From an uncultured Ruminococcus sp. (lineage in GTDB: Bacteria; Bacillota; Clostridia; Oscillospirales; Ruminococcaceae), in contig CAKSMF010000008.1 in NCBI GenBank assembly GCA_934474025.1, positions 1 through 59,977 on the forward strand: 59,977 bases of DNA. The letters run 5' to 3'. A program made the position numbers and the translations under genes. Positions within the stretch are counted from its first letter, which is position 1, and every line of letters starts with the position of its first letter. A model generated the notes under the pieces. That model was not told the origin of the DNA and did not search any database. It was given only the letters and a program-made list of their open reading frames with translations. Positions 16,125 to 24,868 of this stretch are shown here, in pieces.

Positions 16125-17714
16125 ATGAATTGGTATGATAATGCGATAATTTACCACATTTATCCACTTGGATTCTGTGGTGCACCTAAATTCAATGACG
16201 GCGGTGAAACTGTTTACAGACTCGAAAAGGTTCTTGAATGGATTCCACATTTAAAGGAAATGAATATCGATGCTGTATATTTCGGACCTGTTTTTGAATC
16301 CGTTGAACATGGCTACGATACAACAGATTACAAAAAAATTGACCGTCGTTTAGGTGACAATGATTCTTTCAGAAATATATGTGATAAACTTCATGAGGCA
16401 GGAATAAGAATTATTCTTGACGGCGTTTTCAACCATGTTGGAAGAAATTTCCCACAATTCGTTGACATTCAGCAAAACGGACAAAATTCCGGATATTGTG
16501 ACTGGTTTCAAAATCTCAACTTTGGCGGACAATCCCCTTGCGGTGACCCATTCTGGTATGAGGGTTGGAACGGTCATTACAACCTTGTTAAACTTAACCT
16601 CCGCAATGTAGGAGTTTGTGACCATCTTATAGATGCTATAAACTATTGGATTGAAGAATTTAAAATTGATGGTATCAGATTTGATGCAGCCGATTGTCTT
16701 GACTTTGATTTCATCAAGAGAGTTCGTAATTTCTGCAAATCCAAAAAACCTGATTTCTGGCTTATGGGAGAAATTATTCATGGCGATTACAACCGTTGGG
16801 CTAATCCTGAAATGTTTGACAGTGTAACAAACTATGAGTGTTATAAAGGTATTTATTCATCTCACAATGACAAAAACTATTATGAAATAGATTATTCTAT
16901 AAACAGACAATCCGGTGCTAATGGCGGTATTTACAGAAACATTGACCTTTATACATTCGTTGATAATCATGATGTTAACCGTCTTGCAAGCACTGTAGTT
17001 AATCCTATGCATTTACCTTTAATCTATACACTTCTTTATGCTATGCCTGGTATTCCGTCAATCTATTACGGAAGTGAATACGGAATCCATGGTTGCAAGG
17101 AAAATAATTCTGATGACAATCTTCGTCCTTGTCTCTATCTTCCGGATATGGAAAGAGAAAACATTTCTCTCTACAATCATATTGTAAAACTTGGCAGAAT
17201 TTACAGAGCATATCCTGCAATTCGTACAGGTGCTTATGAAAGAATGCATATAACTAATCAGCAGTTACTTTTCAAAAAAGTTCAGGGAGACCAGAATATT
17301 TATGTAGCTCTCAATCTTGCTGATTATGATTATGACCTTAATTTCGGAACACATCTTCCGGCACTCGTTGATGTTATTTCAGGTAAAATGATACAGGTCA
17401 ACAATGGCAACGCTTATGTTAAAATGCCTCCATTCTCTTCAATGATAATTGTTTCTGACGATATCGTGAATGTTGAACCAGAAAACACTCCTGTTCAGCA
17501 AACAGAAGAAGACAAAGATACAGAAATAGTTATCGGTGCAAAATACCGTCATTTCAAGGGCGGTGAGTATGAACTCATAGCTGTTGCACGTCACAGCGAA
17601 ACAAATGAAGAACTCGTTATTTACAAGTCACTTGAAAACGGTGAAGTCTTTGCAAGACCAAAAACAATGTTCATTGACAAAGCTGGTGATGTAAGACGTT
17701 TCGTTAAGCTTTAA
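16125..17714 (+). CDS. GH13 alpha-glycosidase fused to DUF1653
   Basis: A 529-residue cytoplasmic protein without signal peptide. Residues 1-440 form an alpha-amylase (GH13) barrel with all conserved regions: DGVFNHVG (Asp99), GIRFDAAD (nucleophile Asp187), MGEI (acid/base Glu216) and FVDNHD (Asp283). It probably acts on maltodextrins. Residues 471-529 (YRHFKGGEYELIAVARHSET..) are a DUF1653 domain, a small module usually found alone. The linker is Thr/Glu-rich (PVQQTEEDKDTE). This fusion is uncommon to my knowledge. Start follows AAAGGAG. Confidence 0.85.
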   Translation: MNWYDNAIIYHIYPLGFCGAPKFNDGGETVYRLEKVLEWIPHLKEMNIDAVYFGPVFESVEHGYDTTDYKKIDRRLGDNDSFRNICDKLHEAGIRIILDGVFNHVGRNFPQFVDIQQNGQNSGYCDWFQNLNFGGQSPCGDPFWYEGWNGHYNLVKLNLRNVGVCDHLIDAINYWIEEFKIDGIRFDAADCLDFDFIKRVRNFCKSKKPDFWLMGEIIHGDYNRWANPEMFDSVTNYECYKGIYSSHNDKNYYEIDYSINRQSGANGGIYRNIDLYTFVDNHDVNRLASTVVNPMHLPLIYTLLYAMPGIPSIYYGSEYGIHGCKENNSDDNLRPCLYLPDMERENISLYNHIVKLGRIYRAYPAIRTGAYERMHITNQQLLFKKVQGDQNIYVALNLADYDYDLNFGTHLPALVDVISGKMIQVNNGNAYVKMPPFSSMIIVSDDIVNVEPENTPVQQTEEDKDTEIVIGAKYRHFKGGEYELIAVARHSETNEELVIYKSLENGEVFARPKTMFIDKAGDVRRFVKL

Positions 17715-17720
17715 TCCCTC

Positions 17721-17750
17721 TAACCGCTGGAATCTTCCGGCGGTTTTTTC
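17721..17750 (+). terminator. Terminator of GH13 gene
   Basis: Arms 17723-17730 and 17737-17744 (ACCGCTGG / CCGGCGGT) with a T-run. Confidence 0.85.
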
Positions 17751-17772
17751 AGAAAAAATTATCAGAAAACTA

Positions 17773-17801
17773 TTGACAAGCTGTTTTTTTTATGATATAA
17801 T
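17773..17801 (+). promoter_or_regulatory. Sigma-A promoter of rplU operon
   Basis: TTGACA (17773-17778) and TATAAT (17796-17801), 17 bases apart, an almost perfect consensus. Confidence 0.85.
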
Positions 17802-17807
17802 AAAAAC

Positions 17808-17880
17808 ACCGCTTGTGAACGGGTATTTTTCAAGTTGTCTTATCAACACCCGTGACAGCGAGTTTATTGAAAAGGCAGGT
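17808..17880 (+). ncRNA. L21 ribosomal leader
   Basis: Between promoter and rplU lies a structured leader: CGCT (17810-17813) pairs with AGCG (17857-17860), ACGGGT (17819-17824) with ACCCGT (17848-17853), and GTTG (17834-17837) with CAAC (17844-17847). An L21 leader at this place is known in Firmicutes and is thought to allow L21 to control its own operon. Confidence 0.75.
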
Positions 17881-17888
17881 GCGTAATA

Positions 17889-18200
17889 ATGTACGCAGTT
17901 ATTGAAACCGGCGGTAAGCAGTATCAGGTTAACGAAGGAGACGTTCTCTTTATTGAAAAACTTGCTGCTGAAGCAGATGAAACAGTTACTTTTGATAAAG
18001 TTGTTGCTCTCGGAGCTACTGATGGTATCAAGGTTGGTACTCCTTATGTTGACGGTGCTACTGTTGAAGCTAAGGTTATCAAGAATGGCAAGGCTAAGAA
18101 AATCACTGTTTTCACTTACAAGCCTAAGAAGGGTGAAAAGAAAAAGCAGGGTCACAGACAGCCTTACACTCAGGTTAAAATCGAAGCTATCAAGGCTTAA
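17889..18200 (+). CDS. rplU: Ribosomal protein L21
   Basis: A 103-residue large-subunit protein (MYAVIETGGKQYQVNEGDVLFIEKL, end HRQPYTQVKIEAI). First gene of the conserved Firmicutes order rplU-prp-rpmA-obgE. The leader upstream suggests autoregulation. Confidence 0.98.
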   Translation: MYAVIETGGKQYQVNEGDVLFIEKLAAEADETVTFDKVVALGATDGIKVGTPYVDGATVEAKVIKNGKAKKITVFTYKPKKGEKKKQGHRQPYTQVKIEAIKA

Positions 18201-18202
18201 TC

Positions 18203-18514
18203 ATGATTTCAGCAAAATTCTTTAAGTCAAAGGGATTTTTAACAGGATTTAATTTCAGTGGTCATTCTGGTTATGCTGAATCCGGAGCAGATATAGTATG
18301 TGCATCTGTTTCATCAGCAGTACAGTTAACAGTAAATATCCTTGATGAACTGAATTTTTCCCCGCAAGTTAAAGTCGGTGAAAATTTGGTTGAATGCAAA
18401 GTAAGTCAAATTACTGATACGGCATCACGGATTATTAATACACTGAAGCTTCATTTTGAAGCAATTCTTGAAGAATTTCCCGACACTATCAATATCACTA
18501 TTTCGGAGGTGTAA
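18203..18514 (+). CDS. prp: Ribosomal-processing cysteine protease Prp
   Basis: A 103-residue protein between rplU and rpmA, two bases after rplU. It has the catalytic pair of Prp: His21 in SGHSGYAESG and Cys33 in DIVCASVS. Prp removes the short N-terminal extension of L27 in Firmicutes and is essential where that extension exists. The L27 gene downstream does encode such an extension, so enzyme and substrate agree. Confidence 0.92.
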   Translation: MISAKFFKSKGFLTGFNFSGHSGYAESGADIVCASVSSAVQLTVNILDELNFSPQVKVGENLVECKVSQITDTASRIINTLKLHFEAILEEFPDTINITISEV

Positions 18515-18516
18515 GT

Positions 18517-18798
18517 ATGTTTAAGATTAGTATGCAGTTCTTCGCTCATAAAAAGGGCGTTGGTTCTACAAAGAACGGTCGTGACTCTGAATCCAAGAGA
18601 CTTGGCGTTAAGAGAGCAGACGGTCAGTTTGTAAAGGCTGGTAACATCATCGTTCGTCAAAGAGGCACACACATTCACCCAGGTGAAGGCGTAGGCATTG
18701 GTTCAGATGATACATTATTCGCTACTGTAAGCGGTAAAGTAAAATTCGAGCGTTACGGTCGTGATCGCAAGAAGGTTTCTGTTTACACAGAACAGTAA
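18517..18798 (+). CDS. rpmA: Ribosomal protein L27 with cleavable N-terminus
   Basis: Ninety-three residues. The N-terminus MFKISMQFF precedes AHKKGVGSTKNGRDS; Prp should cut after Phe9 to expose AHKKG, which reaches the peptidyl transferase centre. Two bases separate it from prp, and the SD of rpmA (CGGAGGTG) lies in the end of prp. Confidence 0.97.
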   Translation: MFKISMQFFAHKKGVGSTKNGRDSESKRLGVKRADGQFVKAGNIIVRQRGTHIHPGEGVGIGSDDTLFATVSGKVKFERYGRDRKKVSVYTEQ

Positions 18799-18807
18799 GT
18801 AAAATTA

Positions 18808-18835
18808 ATCCCGAGCAGTAAGCTTGGGATTTTTC
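18808..18835 (+). terminator. Terminator between rpmA and obgE
   Basis: Arms 18808-18816 and 18822-18830 (ATCCCGAGC / GCTTGGGAT, one wobble) with a T-run. It may be partial, since obgE follows at once. Confidence 0.75.
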
Positions 18836-18859
18836 TTTAGAGAAATCCGGAGGTATAAA

Positions 18860-20137
18860 ATGTTCGTTGATAAGGCGAGAATTAAAATAAAAGCCGGTGA
18901 TGGCGGTGACGGTGCTGTATCTTTTCATCGTGAAAAATACGTTGCAGCAGGCGGTCCTGATGGTGGCGACGGCGGTCGTGGTGGTGACGTTGTTTTTCAG
19001 GTTGATGACAACTTTTCAACGCTTATTGACTTCAGATACAAAAGAAAATATGTCGCTGAACGTGGTCAGAACGGTTCTTCACGCAACTGCACCGGCAAAA
19101 GTGCTGAACCACTTATTATAAAAGTTCCGAGAGGTACTGTTATACGTGATGCCCAAACCGGCAGAATTATGGCTGATATGTCATCAGATGAACCGAAAGT
19201 TTTAGCAAGAGGCGGTGCTGGCGGTAAAGGCAATGTTCATTTTGCAACGTCTACACGTCAGATTCCGAGATTTGCAAAACCAGGATTCATGGGTGAGGAA
19301 TTTGAAGTTACTCTCGAATTAAAATTGCTTGCTGATGTCGGACTGGTCGGTTATCCAAATGTAGGCAAATCCACACTTATTTCCGTAGTCAGTGCAGCAA
19401 AACCTAAAATCGCTAACTATCATTTTACAACGTTAGCCCCTGTTCTTGGAGTTGTACGCACAAGTGATGAAAAATCCTTTGTTATGGCTGATATTCCCGG
19501 ACTAATTGAAGGTGCTGGTGACGGTGTAGGACTGGGACACGAATTTCTCAGACACGTTGAAAGATGCCGTCTGATTGTTCATGTTGTGGATATTTCAGGA
19601 ATTGAGGGAAGAAACCCTTGTGAAGACTTTGAAGTTATCAACGCTGAACTTGCTAAATTCAATGCGGAACTGGCAGAACGTCCGCAGATTGTCGCAGGTA
19701 ATAAAGCCGATTTAGCAACCCCTGAACAAATTGAATCTTTCAAACAGTATATCGAAAATAAAGGCTTGCCGTTCTTCTGTATTTCGGCAGGTACTACAAA
19801 GGGTACTTCTGAACTTGTTAACAAGATTTCTGAAGTCCTTGACACTCTCCCGCCTATTAAAGAATACGAACCTGAACCTATTCCACAAGCTGAACTTGAT
19901 GAAATGGTCGGCAACGGAAATAAATTTGAAATTACTGTTGAAGATGATATTTATTATGTTGAAGCTAAATGGATTCAGCCTATTATGCGTACTGTTGACC
20001 CTGATGACTATTCGTCATTACAATATTTCCAGAGAGTTCTCATTAACAGCGGTATTATTGAAGAACTCGAAAAAATGGGCATTCAGGAAGGCGACACCGT
20101 TAATATAGAGGGATTTGAATTTGATTTCATTTACTGA
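18860..20137 (+). CDS. obgE: GTPase Obg (CgtA)
   Basis: A 425-residue protein; the start is ATG at 18860 behind GGAGG, and not the in-frame ATG further upstream. The glycine-rich Obg domain (residues 1-158; KAGDGGDGAVSFHREK, GPDGGDGGRGGDV) is followed by the G domain with P-loop GYPNVGKS (about 164-171), switch DIPGLIEGA and NKAD, and an OCT domain at the end. Obg helps assemble the 50S subunit and links it to stress and, in Bacillus, to sporulation. Confidence 0.97.
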   Translation: MFVDKARIKIKAGDGGDGAVSFHREKYVAAGGPDGGDGGRGGDVVFQVDDNFSTLIDFRYKRKYVAERGQNGSSRNCTGKSAEPLIIKVPRGTVIRDAQTGRIMADMSSDEPKVLARGGAGGKGNVHFATSTRQIPRFAKPGFMGEEFEVTLELKLLADVGLVGYPNVGKSTLISVVSAAKPKIANYHFTTLAPVLGVVRTSDEKSFVMADIPGLIEGAGDGVGLGHEFLRHVERCRLIVHVVDISGIEGRNPCEDFEVINAELAKFNAELAERPQIVAGNKADLATPEQIESFKQYIENKGLPFFCISAGTTKGTSELVNKISEVLDTLPPIKEYEPEPIPQAELDEMVGNGNKFEITVEDDIYYVEAKWIQPIMRTVDPDDYSSLQYFQRVLINSGIIEELEKMGIQEGDTVNIEGFEFDFIY

Positions 20138-20540
20138 TACTCCCATGACAGAACGTGAAGCAAGTCAATATAGTCCGCTTGCACTGGCATTTCTTGGCGA
20201 CAGCGTTTATGACACTCTGATAAGAGAATTTCTGTTGTGCAAAGCCAATATGCCAGTATCAAAGCTTCACACCGCTAAAATTAAACTTGTTTGTGCTGAA
20301 TTTCAATCTTCATTATACGACGTTCTTTCAGAAAATCTCACTGAAAAAGAACTCTCTATTCTGAAACGTGGAAGAAATTCTACAGGAAATACAGTCCCTA
20401 AACACGCCAACACTATGGATTATAGACGAGCCACCGCTTTTGAATGTCTTTTCGGTTATCTTTTCCTTACGGGTCAGAATGACCGAATCGCCCACTTATT
20501 TAATAATGTAGTTATCAAAAATGTTCTGCCAGAATTTTGA
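20121..20540 (+). CDS. mrnC: Mini-ribonuclease III
   Basis: About 139 residues. TTG at 20121 is preferred because AGAGGG at 20107-20112 lies eight bases upstream; TTG at 20115 is too close. It overlaps the end of obgE by 17 bases. YSPLALAFLGDSVYDTLIRE and GRNSTGNTVPKHANTMDYRRATAFECLFGYLFL are the signature of MrnC, an RNase III-like enzyme without a dsRNA-binding domain that matures 23S rRNA ends. Confidence 0.92.
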   Translation: MISFTDTPMTEREASQYSPLALAFLGDSVYDTLIREFLLCKANMPVSKLHTAKIKLVCAEFQSSLYDVLSENLTEKELSILKRGRNSTGNTVPKHANTMDYRRATAFECLFGYLFLTGQNDRIAHLFNNVVIKNVLPEF

Positions 20541-20560
20541 TTTCAGGAGATGATTTATTT

Positions 20561-20809
20561 ATGAAAAAAACTTCCGTTAAACCAGCTAAGGTAAAAAAAG
20601 CTGAACTCCCCAAAAAAGTTGAACCTAAAAAAATCACCTGTCCCAAATGCAACAACAATTTCAGCAGAGGTTTAAACATTGGCTTCTTAATGGGTTTTGC
20701 CACTGGTGCAATGATTGTTGCTGTTATTGACTATCTCGACGACAAACGCAAGGAAATGCGTAGAATTGAAAAAGGTTCTAACGCTGACTATTATTATACA
20801 GTTGAATAA
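20561..20809 (+). CDS. Small membrane protein of unknown function
   Basis: Eighty-two residues starting at ATG 20561 behind AGGAGA. A Lys/Pro-rich N-terminus (VKPAKVKKAELPKKVEPKK), a CPKC pair at about residue 26, a glycine-rich membrane segment (IGFLMGFATGAMIVAVIDYL) and a charged end. Sits between mrnC and yebC and is probably in that transcript. No known family. Confidence 0.65.
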   Translation: MKKTSVKPAKVKKAELPKKVEPKKITCPKCNNNFSRGLNIGFLMGFATGAMIVAVIDYLDDKRKEMRRIEKGSNADYYYTVE

Positions 20810-20835
20810 TTTTATAAAAAAGGAGCATTAAAAAA

Positions 20836-21570
20836 ATGTCAGGTCATTCAAAATGGAATAATATTAAACGTAAAAAAGAAGCTACTGACGCTGTAAAAGG
20901 TAAAATTTTCACTAAAATTGGTCGTGAAATCACTGTTGTTGTAAGAGAGGGCGGTCCAGACCCGAATAATAACAGCAAACTCCGTGACCTCATAGCTAAA
21001 GCTAAAGCTAATAACGTTCCAAATGACAATATAGACCGTGTTATTAAAAAGGCTGCCGGCGGTGAAGACAAAAACAACTATGAAAACATGGTTTATGAGG
21101 GATACGGTCCTAATGGTGTTGCTGTAATTGTTGAATGCCTTACAGACAACAAAAACAGAACTGCTGGTGATATTCGTCACTATTTTGACAAGTTCGGCGG
21201 AAATCTTGGTACTATCGGCTGTGTATCTTTCATGTTCTCTAAAAAAGGTATTGTTATTCTTGAAAATACAGGTCTTGACGAAGATAAGGTTATGGACGAT
21301 GTTTTTGAATGTGGCGGTGATGATTTCGATATTAATGAAGAAACTGTTGAAATCGAATGCACTCCTGAAAATCTTCATGCACTCCGTGAAGGTCTTACAG
21401 AAAAGGGTTACAATGTAATATCTGCTGAAGTTGAACAAATTCCTGCAACATATACAACTCTTACAGATGAAGACCATATCAAGAAAATGAATCTTCTTCT
21501 TGAACACCTTGAAGATAATGACGACGTTCAGAATGTATATCACAACTGGGAAATGCCTGCTGAGGACTGA
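20836..21570 (+). CDS. yebC: YebC/PmpR family protein
   Basis: A 244-residue protein with the signature MSGHSKWNNIKRKKEATDAVKGKIFTKI cut here at family length. YebC proteins were called transcription regulators; recent work on the family gives some members a role in translation of proline-rich stretches. The start has AAAGGAG. A GNAT gene follows after six bases. Confidence 0.95.
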   Translation: MSGHSKWNNIKRKKEATDAVKGKIFTKIGREITVVVREGGPDPNNNSKLRDLIAKAKANNVPNDNIDRVIKKAAGGEDKNNYENMVYEGYGPNGVAVIVECLTDNKNRTAGDIRHYFDKFGGNLGTIGCVSFMFSKKGIVILENTGLDEDKVMDDVFECGGDDFDINEETVEIECTPENLHALREGLTEKGYNVISAEVEQIPATYTTLTDEDHIKKMNLLLEHLEDNDDVQNVYHNWEMPAED

Positions 21571-21576
21571 TTTAAT

Positions 21577-22074
21577 ATGGTTTCTATTAAAAAAGTTTCT
21601 ACTGATGAAGAATTAAAGGAAGTTGCAGAACTTGCCGAATCGATATGGCATGAATTTTTTCCGTCAATACTTTCAGAAGAACAGATTAATTATATGGTTG
21701 AAAAATTTCAATCATATGATGCAATAAAAAATCAGATAAATTCACAGAATTATTATTATCTTGCCGTAAGAAATGATGACGATTTATGCGGTTATATTGC
21801 TTTAAAACCAGAAAATGACAGTCGATTTTTCCTTAGCAAACTTTATCTCCGCAGTAATATGCGTGGAAAAGGTATCGCCTCCTTAATGATGAAAAAAGTT
21901 TTCAGTGAGGCAAGGGAAAATAATAAGAAATCCGTTTATCTTACGGTAAATAAGTGTAATATCCACGCAATTGAAGTCTATAACAAGATAGGATTCAAGA
22001 CTATTGATTCAGTTGTAACCGATATCGGAAACGGTTTTGTTATGGACGACTATATTATGGAATACATCTTGTAA
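21577..22074 (+). CDS. GNAT family N-acetyltransferase
   Basis: A 165-residue protein with the acetyl-CoA-binding motif LYLRSNMRGKGIASLMMKK (about residues 88-107) and a C-terminal N...A..Y.K.GFK..D strand. It is the RimI-like GNAT fold. The substrate is unknown. The start ATG is six bases after yebC, with no clear SD, so it is probably translationally coupled. Confidence 0.88.
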   Translation: MVSIKKVSTDEELKEVAELAESIWHEFFPSILSEEQINYMVEKFQSYDAIKNQINSQNYYYLAVRNDDDLCGYIALKPENDSRFFLSKLYLRSNMRGKGIASLMMKKVFSEARENNKKSVYLTVNKCNIHAIEVYNKIGFKTIDSVVTDIGNGFVMDDYIMEYIL

Positions 22075-22084
22075 TATATTTAAT

Positions 22085-22130
22085 CTCTCTGTAATATAAA
22101 TTATAATAATTATTACAGAGAGGTTTTTTT
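22085..22130 (+). promoter_or_regulatory. Terminator-like hairpin covering mntP ribosome site
   Basis: Perfect 12-bp arms 22085-22096 and 22111-22122, then seven T (22124-22130) directly before the mntP ATG. The SD AGAGAGG (22117-22123) is in the right arm. The hairpin could stop read-through from the GNAT gene and also hide the ribosome site. It is too short for a yybP-ykoY riboswitch. Confidence 0.65.
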
Positions 22131-22688
22131 ATGAATAATATTGAATTAATCTTGCTTTCCGTAGGTCTTGCAATGGACGCTTTTTCTGCATCCGTATGCG
22201 AAGGAATCAGAATGAAAAAAATCAATTACACAGGTGCATTTTTTACAGCTTTATTTTTCGGAATGTTTCAAGCAGTTATGCCTTTATTGGGGTATTTTCT
22301 CGGAAGTCGTTTTTCTGAAATCACATCTACCTACGACCATTGGATAGCTTTTATTTTACTTGGAATTATCGGTAGTAAAATGATTTTTGAATGTTTTCAC
22401 CCAGAAGAAAACAACAAAAATACATATTGTTTCAATTTAAAGGATATTATAATTCTTTCCATAGCAACAAGTATTGATGCCTTAGCGGTTGGAATAGTTT
22501 TTTCAGCACAAAAAACTAATATTATTTTTTCTGTATCAGTAATAGGAATTATAACATTTTTATTATCGTTTTCAGGAGTTATCCTCGGAAACCGTTTCGG
22601 TAAAAAATACGGAAACAAAGCAGAAATTATCGGCGGAATTGTACTCATATTCATAGGCGTAAAACTTTTATTACAAGACATATTATAA
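22131..22688 (+). CDS. mntP: Manganese efflux pump MntP
   Basis: A 185-residue protein with six membrane segments and the two MntP repeats: LLSVGLAMDAFSASVCEGI (residues 6-24) and LSIATSIDALAVGIVFS (about residues 107-123), each with the Asp that carries the metal. It exports Mn2+ in excess. Family length. Expression is likely controlled by the hairpin that covers its ribosome site. Confidence 0.95.
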   Translation: MNNIELILLSVGLAMDAFSASVCEGIRMKKINYTGAFFTALFFGMFQAVMPLLGYFLGSRFSEITSTYDHWIAFILLGIIGSKMIFECFHPEENNKNTYCFNLKDIIILSIATSIDALAVGIVFSAQKTNIIFSVSVIGIITFLLSFSGVILGNRFGKKYGNKAEIIGGIVLIFIGVKLLLQDIL

Positions 22689-22694
22689 TATTTT

Positions 22695-22722
22695 TCCTCA
22701 CCTGTTTGGGTGAGGATTTTTT
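22695..22722. terminator. Terminator between mntP and deacetylase gene
   Basis: Arms 22695-22702 and 22709-22716 (TCCTCACC / GGTGAGGA) with a T-run; lies between converging genes. Confidence 0.8.
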
Positions 22723-22729
22723 AATATAT

Positions 22730-23608
22730 TCATTCACTGAAAATCCTGCTCATAAATTCGTCAGTTGAATAAAAACCACTTCTGTTATATCGGTTAAGAC
22801 CATAAAGGCAATCCGGCTGACGTGAGATATAATTAGGTTTTTCGGTACAGGTAAGCGTTATTGTAAAACCAAGTTCCCTTATTACCGGAGTGGATTCCAC
22901 ACTTCTGAATCCAAACGGATACGCAAACACTATTGGCAATGTTCCTGTATTGTGTTTAATTTCGTTCTGCATAAGGCTTAAATCTTCAGTCAACAATTGC
23001 CTGTACTGTTCTTCAGTTTCATCTGGATTCATTGAACACCCTTTCCGTGTACCTTTAAAAGAATGCATATTATAGGTATGATTTCCTATTTCAACGTGTC
23101 CGGAAGATATTAAATTTCGTATATCCTCCCATGTAAGATACGAATACGCCGAAATATGTGGGTCATTTTTAGCCGTAACGTTTGTATACTCCCCTACTAC
23201 TGAAACTATTGCGTGCATATCATACTTTTCAAGAAGCGGAAGAACATCTGAAAGATTATTATAACAACCGTCATCAAGAGTAATCATAACTGGCTTTTCG
23301 GGAAGAATTCCTATACCGTTTACATAATCAGTAAGTTGTTGTGCCGTAATCGTTGTACAACCGTTTTCAGAAAGCCATGAAAGGTCATTTTCAAACTGTG
23401 CAGGAGTCACTATGTATTCTGCCGGACTTCCTGAATAAACACTATGATACATTATTACCGGCATAAATACAGGTTTATCTGAATCCCCTCCCGCCGATGA
23501 ATTAAAAAAACTTTTTCCTACAAAAAAGAAACACGCACACAATAAAAATACCATTATATCAACAAGAAGAAGCTTGAACAAATGTTTTATATTCCGGCAT
23601 TCGTACAT
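22730..23608 (-). CDS. Polysaccharide deacetylase family protein
   Basis: About 292 residues; ATG at 23608 is chosen because GAGGTGATT lies at proper distance (GTG at 23617 lies inside that site). An N-terminal membrane anchor (about residues 9-30) precedes a NodB-like domain: PVIMYHSVY, then MITLDDGCYNN with the metal-binding Asp pair, HVEIGNHTYNMHS with two His ligands, and FAYPFG. Members remove acetyl groups from peptidoglycan or spore-cortex sugars. Its neighbour across a divergent promoter region is spoIIP, which makes a spore role plausible. Confidence 0.88.
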   Translation of the reverse strand: MYECRNIKHLFKLLLVDIMVFLLCACFFFVGKSFFNSSAGGDSDKPVFMPVIMYHSVYSGSPAEYIVTPAQFENDLSWLSENGCTTITAQQLTDYVNGIGILPEKPVMITLDDGCYNNLSDVLPLLEKYDMHAIVSVVGEYTNVTAKNDPHISAYSYLTWEDIRNLISSGHVEIGNHTYNMHSFKGTRKGCSMNPDETEEQYRQLLTEDLSLMQNEIKHNTGTLPIVFAYPFGFRSVESTPVIRELGFTITLTCTEKPNYISRQPDCLYGLNRYNRSGFYSTDEFMSRIFSE

Positions 23609-23708
23609 AATAATCACCTCATCAAATAATATGCCGTCCCTAAAAGAAATATTTCTTGCAGGACAGGAATATAATTTATTTAAACGGAAATAATAATGAG
23701 GTGAGTTA

Positions 23709-24866
23709 ATGACACGTCACAAGAAAAGAAAAATTACTGCTATTTTAAAATTATGTATATTACTGATTCTTCCGGCAGTTGTAGCAGTTTCAGCAAAGGG
23801 AATACCTAAAATTAAAAACTTTTTAAACACAATGGGTAACATAAGCATTGAAAATACAACAACATCTATACAAACAACAGTTACATCTACATTTACTCAG
23901 ACAACTACAAAAAAAGCTTTTGAAATCTCCGAGGGTTATGGAGTAAAAGAAGAAAAAGAAGAAGATACTACTGATGTTATAACAGAAGTGAAAGACCCTC
24001 TTAAAACAGTTTCTGAAAATGCCGGCGAAAAACCATATCCCTCTGAGGATTCGTGGACTACAGGAGGTTCAATAGTCAGGACAACTTACGGTTATTACAG
24101 CGGAGTTTCATTTTTTGACCTAGATAACGGCGGACAGGTTAACAATCAGACAACAATTCCTAACGAAACTCTTTTATCAGAAAGCAGATGTAATGCGGAT
24201 TTTACAGTTGAAGATACTACAGAACCGCTTGTACTTATATATCATACTCACACAACAGAAAGCTTTGAACCTTATGTGCGTGATTTCTATGATGCAAACT
24301 TCAACTATCGCACCACCGACGAAACTAAAAATATGATTATGGTGGGAAATGCAATACAGGCTGAACTTGAAGCTCAGGGAATAAGTGTAATTCATGCAAC
24401 TGATATTCATGATTATCCATCATACAACGGCTCTTACGGAAGAAGCAGAGAAACTATTGTTCCGATACTTGAACAATATCCCAGTATTAAAGTTGTTCTT
24501 GACATTCATAGAGATGCTATCGCAGGTGAAGGAGTGGCATATCAGCCTATTGTTGATATCAATGGGAAAGAAGCTGCACAAATTATGATTATATCCGGTT
24601 GCGATGACGGAACTTTAGGTATGCCTGATTTTATAAAAAATTTTCATTTTGCGTGTCGTTTACAGGAAAAACTCGAAAATGACTATTCCGGACTTACAAG
24701 ACCCATACTTTTCGATTATCGTCACTACAATCAGGATTTAACAACCGGAAGTTTACTTATAGAAGTAGGTTCACATGGAAATACTCTTGAACAGGTTCAG
24801 TATTCCGGACAGCTTATAGGCAGTTCTTTAGGACGTTTACTTAATTCAATGAAAGAGGTTGATTAA
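23709..24866 (+). CDS. spoIIP: Stage II sporulation protein P
   Basis: A 385-residue protein with an N-terminal membrane anchor (about residues 12-28), a Thr-rich linker, and the SpoIIP amidase/endopeptidase domain. Zinc-site motifs are LIYHTHTTESF (about residues 176-186) and VVLDIHRDAI (about 262-271), with RPILFDYRHYNQDL and IEVGSHGNTLEQ near the end. SpoIIP degrades septal peptidoglycan during engulfment with SpoIID and SpoIIM; spoIIM is at 11581. SD GAGGTGAG precedes the ATG. Confidence 0.95.
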   Translation: MTRHKKRKITAILKLCILLILPAVVAVSAKGIPKIKNFLNTMGNISIENTTTSIQTTVTSTFTQTTTKKAFEISEGYGVKEEKEEDTTDVITEVKDPLKTVSENAGEKPYPSEDSWTTGGSIVRTTYGYYSGVSFFDLDNGGQVNNQTTIPNETLLSESRCNADFTVEDTTEPLVLIYHTHTTESFEPYVRDFYDANFNYRTTDETKNMIMVGNAIQAELEAQGISVIHATDIHDYPSYNGSYGRSRETIVPILEQYPSIKVVLDIHRDAIAGEGVAYQPIVDINGKEAAQIMIISGCDDGTLGMPDFIKNFHFACRLQEKLENDYSGLTRPILFDYRHYNQDLTTGSLLIEVGSHGNTLEQVQYSGQLIGSSLGRLLNSMKEVD

Positions 24867-24868
24867 TT

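Noticed and set aside
20848..21543. 231-residue minus-strand frame in yebC
   Set aside because: Shadow of yebC; the product is low-complexity and unlike any protein.
22075..22130. yybP-ykoY manganese riboswitch before mntP
   Set aside because: Only 56 bases separate the genes; the conserved loops are absent.
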